Shown here: positions 7,378 to 14,060 of the stretch, piece by piece
Layout: every line of letters starts with the position of its first letter
Position numbering within the stretch: position 1 is the first letter of the stretch
Assembly (NCBI GenBank): GCA_022561675.1
Contig: JADFQT010000028.1
Coordinates: 1 to 14,180 of the forward strand
DNA length: 14,180 nt
Direction: 5' to 3'
Source of the DNA: Chloroflexota bacterium
GTDB taxonomy: Bacteria; Chloroflexota; Dehalococcoidia; Lucifugimonadales; UBA3495
Notes under the pieces: generated by a model
Told to the model about the DNA's origin: nothing
Databases searched by the model: none
What the model saw: only the letters and a program-made list of their open reading frames with translations
Program-made: the position numbers and the translations under genes

Positions 7378-7671
7378 GTGGCTCAATTCGGTAAGATAGA
7401 ACTCGACATCGTCTACTGCGTACCTTGAGGCTATCACGCGCTCGCCACGTGGATGGCGATGGAGTTTTGGCGCTCTCAGGAACCGGGGGACATCGCCATC
7501 AAGTTGACTCCGGCGGACGCGGGAAGGCTGGAGGTCTACATGGACGGTGACAAGATATACGATGTCAAAGACGAGAACCGGGTATATCCCAACCTCACCC
7601 GTGTGAACGAGTTAAAGATGGTGGTGGCCGAAAGGATGTTTGACCTGGAAGAGGCAGCTGCCAATAACTAA
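7378..7671 (+). CDS. SelW-like Rdx-family selenoprotein with in-frame TGA (Sec) at codon 17
   Basis: Reading from GTG 7378-7380, the frame is open to TAA 7669-7671 except for TGA at 7426-7428. Read through, it gives 97 residues: the N-terminus FGKIELDIVYCVP-U-GYHALATW, then WRSQEPGDIAIKLTPA, then GRLEVYMDGDKIYDVKDE and VNELKMVVAERM. This matches the thioredoxin-like Rdx family (SelW/SelT/SelH) in order: the beta strand ending YC-x-x-[CU]-GY, the helix, and the 'G.fEV..dG..i.....' hairpin. The TGA falls exactly on the second redox position (Cys14, Sec17), the site occupied by selenocysteine in known SelW proteins and by Cys in others. An in-frame TGA at 7351-7353 limits upstream extension; AGGGAG at 7361-7366 serves the GTG. 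Probable role is thiol/selenol redox. Alternatives are a nonsense mutation or a base error (TGC/TGT to TGA). A conventional call would start at ATG 7453 and lose the active site. Confidence 0.8.
7429..7461 (+). promoter_or_regulatory. Candidate bacterial SECIS hairpin downstream of the TGA
   Basis: TCGCC (7442-7446) pairs perfectly with GGCGA (7455-7459) around the loop ACGTGGAT (7447-7454). A7447-T7454 may close it to a hexaloop containing GTGG. C7441 could pair with G7461, leaving T7460 bulged. The apical loop begins 18 bases after the TGA, close to the distance in E. coli fdhF (about 17), and it contains G residues as bacterial SECIS loops do. The classic 5'-side bulged U is not evident and the stem is short, so this is suggestive only. 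Confidence 0.45.
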
Positions 7672-7707
7672 GTCCCGACTTGGATTAGACCAGCTAGGCT
7701 ACCGGCG

Positions 7708-7742
7708 CAGCCCAGTCTCATAAGACCGGGCTGTATCTTTTT
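7708..7742 (+). terminator. Rho-independent terminator after the SelW-like gene
   Basis: CAGCCCAGTCT (7708-7718) pairs with AGACCGGGCTG (7723-7733) around the four-base loop CATA, with a single A/C mismatch inside an 11-position stem. It is followed by TATCTTTTT (7734-7742). It lies 37 bases after the TAA of the SelW-like gene and ends the MaoC-SelW transcription unit before the pentapeptide-repeat gene. Confidence 0.85.
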
Positions 7743-7796
7743 GCCCGACCGGGGAGTCATTACCGAGCATCCAGTAAACAAAATGGAGCAGGCAAA

Positions 7797-8498
7797 GTGG
7801 CGAATCAAGAGCATGTGAAAGCGGTAAGCCAGGGGCCGGACGCCTTCCGGCGGTGGCAGCAAGAGCATCCTGACCTCCGTCTGGATTTGGAAGGCGCCGA
7901 TTTGGCCGGGGTGGACCTGAGCTCGGCCCGGCTGCGAGAGGCTGACCTTCGGGGAGCTAGCCTGGTTGGCGCCAAGCTAAGCCGGGCCAGCCTGGCCGAT
8001 TCGGACCTGGGGGGCGCCGACCTGACCGACGCGGACCTGGGCCGCTCTTCTCTGACCCGGGCCAACCTTACCGGAGCCAATCTGACCAATGCCAACCTTT
8101 TTTGGGCCGACCTGAAGTGGGCCAAAATGCAGGGAGCCAATCTTCGGCGTAGCCGGGGGATGCGGGCCTCCTTCATCAACGCGGAACTGGGTGGGGCAGA
8201 TTTCAGTCAATCGACGATGATCGAGGTAGACCTGCGTAACGCCAACCTCTCCGGAGCCAACTTCCAGAGCTGCAACATGAATGGCGCCGATCTGAGCCGG
8301 GCTTTGATGGATGGAGCCAACTTCTCCTTGGCCATGATCCGTGATTCGATGTGGATTATGGCCGACCTGCGAAACGCCAATTTTGAGGGCGCCAGCTTGC
8401 ACCGCGCCGACATGAACATGGCCATATATGACCAGACCACCCGCTTCCCCCAGGGGTTTGATCCCCAGAACACCGGCTGGAAAGATGTAGAGGAGTAG
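7797..8498 (+). CDS. Pentapeptide-repeat protein
   Basis: A 233-residue protein of which residues ~30-215 are almost continuous A(D/N)LxX pentapeptides (examples: GADLAGVDLSSARLREADL, RANLTGANLTNANL, GADFSQSTMIEVDL). These should fold as a right-handed quadrilateral beta-helix. The repeat is less regular around residues 113-125 (RRSRGMRASFINAEL) and 180-190 (IRDSMWIMADL), where a loop may interrupt a face. The first 30 residues (EHVKAVSQGPDAFRRWQQEHP) form the short capping helix seen in many bacterial pentapeptide proteins. There is no signal peptide or membrane segment, so it is probably cytoplasmic. The GTG start at 7797 has GGAG about eight bases upstream. Function is unknown; gyrase-protecting Qnr/MfpA proteins share the fold, but nothing here specifically supports that role. 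It lies downstream of a terminator and therefore starts its own unit; no clear promoter was found. Confidence 0.9.
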   Translation: MANQEHVKAVSQGPDAFRRWQQEHPDLRLDLEGADLAGVDLSSARLREADLRGASLVGAKLSRASLADSDLGGADLTDADLGRSSLTRANLTGANLTNANLFWADLKWAKMQGANLRRSRGMRASFINAELGGADFSQSTMIEVDLRNANLSGANFQSCNMNGADLSRALMDGANFSLAMIRDSMWIMADLRNANFEGASLHRADMNMAIYDQTTRFPQGFDPQNTGWKDVEE

Positions 8499-8577
8499 AG
8501 GCTGTACCGGGCTTGCCGCTGCGCTGGATAAGGGACGTGTTAGAATTACGCCCGAGTATTTGACCTGGGGGTTGCCC

Positions 8578-9585
8578 TTGGCCATCCTGTTTGTTTTCTC
8601 TGATAGGAAGGGGTCTGGCAAGACCTGTCTGGTGATGGCCCTGCTCTCTCTGCTGCGGCAGCAAGGGAAAAGCGGAGCCTATTACAAGCCCTTCTCGGCG
8701 GCTCCGGAGGCGGACCCGGACGTGGCCGCCGTGTCCGCTGGTTTCCCCGACCTGGAAATCCCTCCTCCGGCTTCCCTTCCCACCACGCTGACTCCAGAAT
8801 TGAGTCGCCAGGTCAGCGCAAGGGTCACCGCCTTGCAAGCATCCTGTGACCTGGTTTTAGTGGAGGGTCCGGATCTGGAGGACCACACCAGCCTGATTTC
8901 TACCCTGGACACAGACTTGGTGGCGGCTTTGGGGGCCCGGGAGCTGTTGCTGTACTCCTACCGGCCGGGGCTCGATGAAGATTCGCTATCTGCGATCTGC
9001 GGGCTGTTCGGAAATCGGCTGGCCGGTCTGTTGCTGAATCTGGTGACGGTACATCGGTTGGGTGAGGTCCACCGGGGGCTGATGCCCGCGCTCGCGGCCC
9101 GAAACATTCCGGTTATTGGGGCCATTCCCGAGGACCGGGGCATGTTGGCGGTGACGGTGGAGCAGATCGCCGATCACTTGGGAGGGCGGTGGGTGCAGGA
9201 GCCGGGCGATGTCGGCGGATGCGTCGCCCACTTCCTAATCGGCGGGAATATTATGGACTCCGGTCCCAGCTATTTTGGCCGCCATTCCAACCAGGCGGTA
9301 ATTACGCGGGCCGAAAGGCCGGACATCCAGATGGCCAGTTTTACCGGCGATACCAAGTGCTTGATTTTAACCGGCGGGGCCGAGCCTATCGAATATATCC
9401 GGGTGGAGGCCCGCAAGAATCAGGTGCCCATGATTCTGGTAGACAGCGACACCCTGTCGACGGCGGAGGCGCTGAGCGGCCTGATTGAGCGGAGCGGCCC
9501 GCCAACGACCCGAAAAGCCCGGCGATTTGCGGAGCTGGTGGCACAGCACTTGGATCAGGATGCCCTGTTCGCCGCGTTAAATTAA
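8578..9585 (+). CDS. BioD-like P-loop plus DRTGG domain protein (Pta N-terminal-like)
   Basis: The N-terminal part is a dethiobiotin-synthetase-like P-loop domain (AAA_26 type). AILFVFSDRKGSGKT carries the nucleotide loop with Lys15-Thr16 (numbered from TTG 8578), YYKPFSA near 38-44 follows as in BioD ('yfKP'), and VLVEGPDLED around 97-106 resembles the family's second acidic motif. The C-terminal ~110 residues (from IGGNIMDSGPSYF) are a DRTGG domain, with AVITRAERPDIQMASF and CLILTGGAEP. This architecture is found as the N-terminal region of long phosphate acetyltransferases and as stand-alone 'phosphotransacetylase family' proteins. No acetyltransferase catalytic domain follows here, so the role is probably nucleotide binding or regulation, not PTA activity. 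I favour TTG 8578 (335 residues) because GGGGG lies six bases upstream and the protein begins right at the first strand; TTG 8560 would add six residues. It begins 79 bases after the pentapeptide gene. Confidence 0.8.
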   Translation: MAILFVFSDRKGSGKTCLVMALLSLLRQQGKSGAYYKPFSAAPEADPDVAAVSAGFPDLEIPPPASLPTTLTPELSRQVSARVTALQASCDLVLVEGPDLEDHTSLISTLDTDLVAALGARELLLYSYRPGLDEDSLSAICGLFGNRLAGLLLNLVTVHRLGEVHRGLMPALAARNIPVIGAIPEDRGMLAVTVEQIADHLGGRWVQEPGDVGGCVAHFLIGGNIMDSGPSYFGRHSNQAVITRAERPDIQMASFTGDTKCLILTGGAEPIEYIRVEARKNQVPMILVDSDTLSTAEALSGLIERSGPPTTRKARRFAELVAQHLDQDALFAALN

Positions 9586-9620
9586 ACAGCCCAATGGCAA
9601 AGCCAAGGTTAGATCTACAT

Positions 9621-9638
9621 GGTCCGTCATACGGAACC
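9621..9638. terminator. Small hairpin between convergent genes, possible terminator
   Basis: GGTCCGT (9621-9627) pairs with ACGGAACC (9631-9638) with one bulged A and a CAT loop. It sits in the 82-base gap between the convergent P-loop/DRTGG gene and the ABM-like gene. No T-run follows on either strand, so it is at best a weak or factor-dependent terminator. Confidence 0.25.
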
Positions 9639-9667
9639 GCGCGGGATTCACTTTGGCCCCAGTTTAG

Positions 9668-9955
9668 CTAATCAGCCACCTGGAAGCGCTCCGATTCGGG
9701 AGCCTTGGACCACAGTTCCCCAGCCCCTGCCATTGCCGCCGCCCGCTCCGGGCTGGCCCGCCAGGCGTCGTAGATTTCGTTGCTGTCCCAGGTGACCAGA
9801 GTGGTTATCTGAGTCGGGTCGCCTAAGGAATAAAGGGTCTGGCGGCTGCCGAAGCCGGGGGCTTTACTTTGAGCCAGCCCATTCCCGTCCAGCAATTTCC
9901 GGGCCGCATCTATCTTGTCGGGTTTAGCCCAGTGGTGAGTCAGTACCCCAATCAT
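9668..9955 (-). CDS. Small ABM-type dimeric alpha/beta-barrel protein
   Basis: A 95-residue protein with the ferredoxin-like pattern of antibiotic-biosynthesis-monooxygenase (ABM)/dimeric alpha-beta barrel proteins. Strand 1 is MIGVLTHHWAK; the helix DKIDAARKLLDGNG follows; then GFGSRQTLYSLGDPTQITTLVTWDS, where the last strand carries the typical 'tlvtWdS'; the second helix is NEIYDAWRASPERAAAM, close to the usual '..a...w..sper'. The C-terminus ESERFQVAD completes the barrel strand. Such proteins are small cofactor-free oxygenases, haem-binding proteins or simple stress-related barrels; the sequence does not distinguish among these. ATG 9953-9955 is preceded by AAGGA and GAGGT at 4-11 bases. 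It is 77 bases downstream of the antiporter on the same strand and could be cotranscribed with it. Confidence 0.7.
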   Translation of the reverse strand: MIGVLTHHWAKPDKIDAARKLLDGNGLAQSKAPGFGSRQTLYSLGDPTQITTLVTWDSNEIYDAWRASPERAAAMAGAGELWSKAPESERFQVAD

Positions 9956-10032
9956 CGATCCTTACCTCATCTAAATAGATTCGCCTAACGCTGGTGGTGT
10001 GGTAGCCGCAGCCCAGTGCCCGGCCCCAGTTC

Positions 10033-11433
10033 TTAATCATCTGTATCCCCGGAGTCGGTAGAGGCAGCGATCGGCGTTTCCAGGCTGGTCCCAGAGTCCC
10101 CTCGGCGCAGGCCTGTCCCTTCCACGCGAAACAGGCGTATCAATACCACCGGAGCAATTAGAGTGGTGATGATTGTCATCATGATACTGACGCCGAACAA
10201 ATCCTGCCCAATGATACCTTGAGAGAGGCCGATTCCGGCGATAATCAGCGCCACCTCTCCCCGGGGTGTCATCCCAACGCCGATTCTGGTGCTGCCCAGA
10301 AAATTGAACCCGGTCGCCAGCGCCGGGACTCCGCAGCCAAAAACCTTGGAGAGTATGGCCAGCACCGAAAGTACCAGTCCAAAGACCACCGCGTTGAGCA
10401 TGGAGCCCACGTCCACCAACATTCCCATGACCACAAAGAACACCGGCACCAGGAACTGGCTGATTCCGGTGGTTTCCTTTTCGACCCGGTGCCCCAGCTC
10501 CGTGGTGGACAGAGCCAGTCCGATGGAGAAAGCCCCTATAATAAACGCCAGGCCTGCCAGCTCCGCCATGCCCGCGGCCAGGAATGCCAGGGCTAGCATA
10601 AGCACCAAGCCCGCTCCCGGGGTACGAAAGCGATTAATCACCCGCTCGATGTGTGGCGCAGTCCAGATACCCACCGCCGTCAATCCCAGCCAGAACCCAA
10701 TGGCCTTTACCGCGACCACTCCCAGATTTCCCACCGAGAAACTGCCGGTGGCGCTGGCTCCCACTACCACCGTCAAAACCAGTATCCCCATCACATCGTC
10801 CACCACAGCGGCCGCCAGGATGGTTACGCCTTCAGGTTGGTCCAGGCGCCTCAAATCCGCCAGCACCCGGGCGGTTATGCCCACCGAGGTGGCGGTCATG
10901 ATGGCCCCCATGAATAGGGCTTCTGGAGAGAAGAACCCCCCTTCACCCGCGAAGCCAAATAGCACCGTGGCTCCGGCCCCCAGCGCAAAAGGCACCACCA
11001 CGCCGCCCAGGGCCACCGCGCTGGCGGGTCCGGCGTAGCGCAGGAATTGGCGCAGGTTGGTTTCCAGTCCGATGGCGAACAGCAGAACGATCGACCCTAT
11101 CTGGGCTATCGCGAACAGTTCACTGCTCACCGGGATCGCCGCAGGAAAGCCATCGATCACTGGGATGGGGAAGAGGGGGCCAAATCCGGGGATGTCGATG
11201 GCTCCCAGGGCGAAGGGACCGATTACTACGCCGATGCCAACCTCGGCCAGCACGGTCGGTAAGTTCAAGAACCGGGCGGTCAGCTCGCCGGCCACTTTGG
11301 CGGCGAAGAGGATCACGGCCAGCTGAATTAGCAGTTGGACTACTGTTTCACTGACGTCGCTCCCCCCGGCCGAGAGAACAGACAGCAACGGCACGTGACC
11401 CCAAATATTCCCAGTCATGGTTGTGGCCCGCAC
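10033..11433 (-). CDS. CPA2-family cation:proton antiporter (Na+/H+ or K+/H+ exchanger)
   Basis: A 466-residue polytopic membrane protein with about 12-13 hydrophobic segments filling residues ~25-440. It has family features of the KefB/NapA-like CPA2 exchangers: AAKVAGELTARFLNLPTVLAEV (helix 1-2 region, 'lge...G.llGP'), IGIVIGPFALG-type glycine-rich helix, ATSVGITARVLADL, and AAAVVDDVMGILVL, in which the Asp-Asp pair corresponds to the ion-binding site and suggests electrogenic exchange. The later GVGMTPRGEVALIIAGIGLSQGII matches the conserved 'mt.RGE.alii' helix. There is no C-terminal RCK/TrkA-N domain; the tail is short, acidic and hydrophilic. The GTG at 11431-11433 is used here; ATG 11416-11418, five codons in, is equally possible because neither has a well-spaced ribosome site. 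Expected role is pH, Na+ or K+ homeostasis at the cytoplasmic membrane. Ion specificity cannot be read from the sequence. Confidence 0.88.
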   Translation of the reverse strand: MRATTMTGNIWGHVPLLSVLSAGGSDVSETVVQLLIQLAVILFAAKVAGELTARFLNLPTVLAEVGIGVVIGPFALGAIDIPGFGPLFPIPVIDGFPAAIPVSSELFAIAQIGSIVLLFAIGLETNLRQFLRYAGPASAVALGGVVVPFALGAGATVLFGFAGEGGFFSPEALFMGAIMTATSVGITARVLADLRRLDQPEGVTILAAAVVDDVMGILVLTVVVGASATGSFSVGNLGVVAVKAIGFWLGLTAVGIWTAPHIERVINRFRTPGAGLVLMLALAFLAAGMAELAGLAFIIGAFSIGLALSTTELGHRVEKETTGISQFLVPVFFVVMGMLVDVGSMLNAVVFGLVLSVLAILSKVFGCGVPALATGFNFLGSTRIGVGMTPRGEVALIIAGIGLSQGIIGQDLFGVSIMMTIITTLIAPVVLIRLFRVEGTGLRRGDSGTSLETPIAASTDSGDTDD

Positions 11434-11470
11434 TTCCCTTCGCTAATCCCCATCACCGCTCCGACGGGAA

Positions 11471-11510
11471 ATTATATCATCGGCGGCAACAGTCTGAGAT
11501 GGCTCAGATT
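11471..11510 (-). promoter_or_regulatory. Extended -10 promoter for the antiporter, with an upstream palindrome
   Basis: On the minus strand TGATATAAT (11471-11479) is a perfect extended -10 (TGnTATAAT), placing the start site near 11464 and giving a leader of about 30-45 bases. No good -35 is present. In its place lies an 8-pair palindrome, AGTCTGAG (11491-11498) and CTCAGATT (11503-11510), with loop ATGG and one G-T pair. It could bind a regulator or act on transcripts arriving from the integrase. Confidence 0.5.
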
Positions 11511-11548
11511 CATACCTGTTCCCCCGCTTTCAGCTGTCCCACTTCCTC

Positions 11549-11570
11549 TTTTGCCGACATTTTGCCGACA
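11549..11570. repeat. Two tandem copies of an 11-base repeat beside the integrase
   Basis: TTTTGCCGACA occurs at 11549-11559 and again immediately at 11560-11570, identical and in the same orientation, one helical turn apart. It begins 10 bases beyond the integrase stop codon and lies at the apparent junction between the chromosomal antiporter gene and the mobile element. This suggests an integrase arm site or part of an attachment site. The partner copy at the other end is outside the window. Confidence 0.5.
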
Positions 11571-11580
11571 TTGGCTCCAA

Positions 11581-12711
11581 CTAAGCCTCTCTCATAGCTT
11601 TGGCGAATCCATTAGCCGCATCTTTCTGGTACCCCTTCAAAAGGTGGGCGTACACGTCCATGGTAATGGATACAGTTGCATGTCCCAACCGCTTGCTAAC
11701 GAGGACCGGGCTCTCACCCCGCTGAATCAGAACGCTGGCATGGAAGTGCCTGAGGTCATGCAATTTAAGTCCTTCCAGACCGACCGCCACGGCGAGTTTC
11801 TTGAGGTGCCTGGCCAGAGTGTCGGGATAAATTGGGTGACCAAGGGGATTTGCGAATACTAGATTACGGTCTTGGTAAGCTCCTTCCAAGGCTGCCTTAT
11901 GGAGCAACTGCTGGCCCTGGAGGGCTCTGAGTACCGCTACAGTGTCATCATCCAGGTCTATAACCCTTCTGCCGCTATTGGTTTTTGGGGGCTGGAAAAT
12001 CAAGCCTTGCTTTTGAGAGACAACTACAGTCTGGGCTATCGACGCCGCCCCGGTTTCTAGGTCCACATCCCGCCATCTGAGCCCCAGCGCTTCCCCCCTT
12101 CTCACGCCGGTATATGCGATAAAGTGCAAGCACGAGAAGAAGGGGTGCTCATTTGCCTGAGCCATGGCCAAGAGTTGCTTGACCCCAGCCATATCCGGTG
12201 GGACTACTTCTTTCCGCTCCGCCTTCGGGGGAGTGACGGCCAGGGCCGGGTTACGCCACACTGCATCCATCTTCAAGGCGTACTTCAAAGCTCCCGAGAT
12301 AACATGGTGTACCTCTCGCACACCCATGGGAGCCATGCCGGATGTGGTTAATTTTGTCTCCAGTGCTTGGATATCACTAGGAGCTAGCTTGGTAAGCTCT
12401 ATATGACCCAACGTCGGCACCAGATGTTTTCTCACTATCCCTTCATATCTCTCTATGGTCAGCTGCCGCCTTTTGGGAATCACATACTCTTCCAACCATT
12501 TCTGGAGCCACTGAGCAACGGTAACCTTTTTAGCTTTGATTGGAATACCTTTGTCCGACGCCACCAATAGGTCTCGCAGCTTCCTCTGCGCCTCGGCCTT
12601 GGTCCCCTTGACGTTGATGAACTTTCGCTTCCGTTTGCCACCGGCGTCACGACCCAGATCTATGGTTAATTCCCAGCTATCTTTGCTACGTCTTCTAATG
12701 CTTCCGTTCAT
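11581..12711 (-). CDS. int: Tyrosine-type site-specific recombinase (phage/island integrase)
   Basis: A 376-residue integrase with the full lambda-integrase layout. Residues 1-50 are an AP2-like arm-binding domain (RRSKDSWELTIDLGRDAGGKRKRKF). Residues ~62-150 are the SAM-like core-binding domain (VTVAQWLQKWLEEYV through HHVISGALKYALK). The catalytic domain follows: Arg in YTGVRRGEALGLRW, a lysine-bearing beta hairpin near PPKTNSGRRVIDL, HDLRHFHAS (His and Arg), RLGHATVSITMDVYAHLL (His, and the nucleophilic Tyr in VYAHLL). All catalytic positions are present, so it should be active. It integrates and, with an excisionase, excises the element. The start ATG 12709-12711 is supported by an AGGAT-type site a few bases upstream. 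The gap to the upstream 328-residue gene is 41 bases, so the two may be cotranscribed. Confidence 0.95.
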   Translation of the reverse strand: MNGSIRRRSKDSWELTIDLGRDAGGKRKRKFINVKGTKAEAQRKLRDLLVASDKGIPIKAKKVTVAQWLQKWLEEYVIPKRRQLTIERYEGIVRKHLVPTLGHIELTKLAPSDIQALETKLTTSGMAPMGVREVHHVISGALKYALKMDAVWRNPALAVTPPKAERKEVVPPDMAGVKQLLAMAQANEHPFFSCLHFIAYTGVRRGEALGLRWRDVDLETGAASIAQTVVVSQKQGLIFQPPKTNSGRRVIDLDDDTVAVLRALQGQQLLHKAALEGAYQDRNLVFANPLGHPIYPDTLARHLKKLAVAVGLEGLKLHDLRHFHASVLIQRGESPVLVSKRLGHATVSITMDVYAHLLKGYQKDAANGFAKAMREA

Positions 12712-12752
12712 CTGTAATCCTCACCATTTCTGATGGTCTAAAATACCGGACA

Positions 12753-13739
12753 CTAGCCCTCATCGCCAGCGTTATCCTTCCCGTACGTTGCGGGGTCTCT
12801 TATGACTTCGTCCAAGTAGTCGAAATACCAAGGCCGAGGCATTCCGTCGTTAAACAGTCTTGCAATGTCAGGGTCTTGCCCTAAGTGTTTTCGATAAAGA
12901 TTAATCTGGCTTCCCAATAGTCCGTCGATTAACTTTTGCCAATGCTCATAGAACATATGGTCAATGTCCGAACGCAGAGGTAGCGGCTCCCGCTTGATTG
13001 AATCGGGGGAAAATGCTCTCCTGTTCTCAGCAACAATGGGCACGACTCTGTCCAGCCACTCCATATCCAGAAGGTGCCAATGTATTGGTACCCGTTGACT
13101 CGATTCATCGAAAGTCTCGTCATACTTAACGGTTAAGTATCGATCCATCCACTCCCGGCCTTTCCATGGTGCGAACGCAAGCCACAAGTCAAGGTCACGG
13201 GTATCAAAGGGCTCGTCCATCACTGTGGAAGCGATTTCGCGCCAAGAGAACTCCAGGGATACGAACCATATGTCGTCTATAACATCATCACCAAACGGCT
13301 CTATGAACGCACTCACAGAGGGCTTATCGACTGGCCTATTCTCATCGCTATCGTTTGAAAAGACATCTAGGCCAACCCTATACCCCGAATACGATACCCC
13401 AAAGGCTTTGAGAACCCGCCAACACCACTTAGCAAGCCGCCGGGTGAAAGGGCCGTAGAGTCGATCCATCTGCTGGCTCTGGTAGTCGGCCCACATGCCT
13501 AGGACAAGACGACTGTCCTCCCAGGGTATCTCTTCCATAGCCCCCCAAGAGAAAGGTACATCTTCTTTCAGTTCATCAAGCGGCATGCGCTTAATTATCC
13601 TTGAGATGGTCGAGATATCTGGGATGAGTTTGTCGTCAAAATCTTCCTGTAAACGCTCATCTACTCGATTCAATGTCCATCCCAACCGGCTGAGCTGATA
13701 AATTCGAAGCTTGACATTGCGGTCGGTCACTTTCGGCAT
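12753..13739 (-). CDS. Uncharacterised island protein with possible HTH-like N-terminus
   Basis: A 328-residue acidic protein rich in Trp and Asp. I do not recognise a family. Residues ~8-50 (KLRIYQLSRLGWTLNRVDER, then DISTISRIIKRMP) look like a helix-turn-helix of the kind that opens transposase and regulator proteins: 'iy.L...G.s...I...l......s...Vsri.kr.'. The remainder has no zinc-binding, nuclease or membrane motif that I can see. Notable segments are WADYQSQQMDRLYGPFTRRLAKWCWRVL, DLDLWLAFAPWKGREWMDRYL and PIHWHLLDMEWLDRVV, with a highly acidic middle (NDSDENRPVDK; FGDDVIDDIW). It is transcribed toward the integrase and divergently from the excisionase-like gene, so it may be a cargo protein or the element's regulator; this is only inference. 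ATG 13737-13739 has AGGT eight bases upstream. Confidence 0.65.
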   Translation of the reverse strand: MPKVTDRNVKLRIYQLSRLGWTLNRVDERLQEDFDDKLIPDISTISRIIKRMPLDELKEDVPFSWGAMEEIPWEDSRLVLGMWADYQSQQMDRLYGPFTRRLAKWCWRVLKAFGVSYSGYRVGLDVFSNDSDENRPVDKPSVSAFIEPFGDDVIDDIWFVSLEFSWREIASTVMDEPFDTRDLDLWLAFAPWKGREWMDRYLTVKYDETFDESSQRVPIHWHLLDMEWLDRVVPIVAENRRAFSPDSIKREPLPLRSDIDHMFYEHWQKLIDGLLGSQINLYRKHLGQDPDIARLFNDGMPRPWYFDYLDEVIRDPATYGKDNAGDEG

Positions 13740-13838
13740 TTAGTTAACCTGTTATTGCAATAGATATGCAGTTTACGCCTTTGATGGGATGTTACCATAC
13801 AAATGAGGACACCACAATCCTGACAGGGAGAATACTAA

Positions 13839-14060
13839 GTGGAACAAGCTCTAGACAGCCTGGAAGGTCACATCCCCGTAAAATTCTTGACCCCTAAGCA
13901 ATTCATGGACCAAACCCATCTTTCCCGTAACACCGTTTACGAAGGAATCAAAGATGGGAGCATTCCATCAATCCGCATTTCAAAACGCAAGATTCTGATC
14001 CCGGCGGATGCCCTCGACCGCCGATTGACTGAGTCGCGTGTTGATACCACCGTTGGTTAG
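13839..14060 (+). CDS. Excisionase-like helix-turn-helix protein (HTH_17 type)
   Basis: A 73-residue protein that is essentially one MerR/excisionase-type winged HTH. FLTPKQFMDQTHLSRNTVYEG is the two-helix motif; IKDGSIPSIRISKRKILIPADALDRRL is the wing and final helix ('g.iP..rig.r..ip...l...l'). Proteins of this kind act as recombination directionality factors (excisionases) or small transcription regulators of integrative elements. Its position, divergent from the uncharacterised gene and integrase and directly ahead of a primase-like gene, fits either. The GTG at 13839 has AGGGAG eight bases upstream, a good site. The 99-base gap upstream (13740-13838) should hold two divergent promoters, but I see no convincing -35/-10 pair there. 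Confidence 0.75.
   Translation: MEQALDSLEGHIPVKFLTPKQFMDQTHLSRNTVYEGIKDGSIPSIRISKRKILIPADALDRRLTESRVDTTVG

Noticed and set aside
7426..7428. TGA as evidence of a pseudogene
   Set aside because: Cannot be fully excluded, but the frame is otherwise intact, the ribosome site and terminator are good, and the TGA coincides with the one position where Sec is expected.
7453..7671. 72-residue ORF starting at ATG 7453
   Set aside because: It lacks a ribosome site and begins in the middle of the Rdx fold, just after the TGA. The same frame upstream encodes the first strand and redox Cys, so the gene starts at GTG 7378.
7797..8498. Possible CRISPR or tandem DNA repeat from the periodic GCC-GAC-CTG pattern
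   Set aside because: The 15-base periodicity follows from pentapeptide coding; copies vary and there are no equal-length spacers.
7977..8621. 214-residue minus-strand ORF with regular repeats opposite the pentapeptide gene
   Set aside because: Its repetitive pattern (xxxVGxxQVG) is the antisense image of the pentapeptide codons, not an independent repeat protein.
10289..11038. 249-residue plus-strand ORF opposite the antiporter
   Set aside because: Ser/Thr/Pro/Ala-rich antisense frame with no domain pattern; the minus-strand antiporter explains the region.
11434..11580. tRNA gene as integration target next to the integrase
   Set aside because: No cloverleaf or T-loop (GGTTCRANNCC) sequence can be seen between the antiporter and the integrase.
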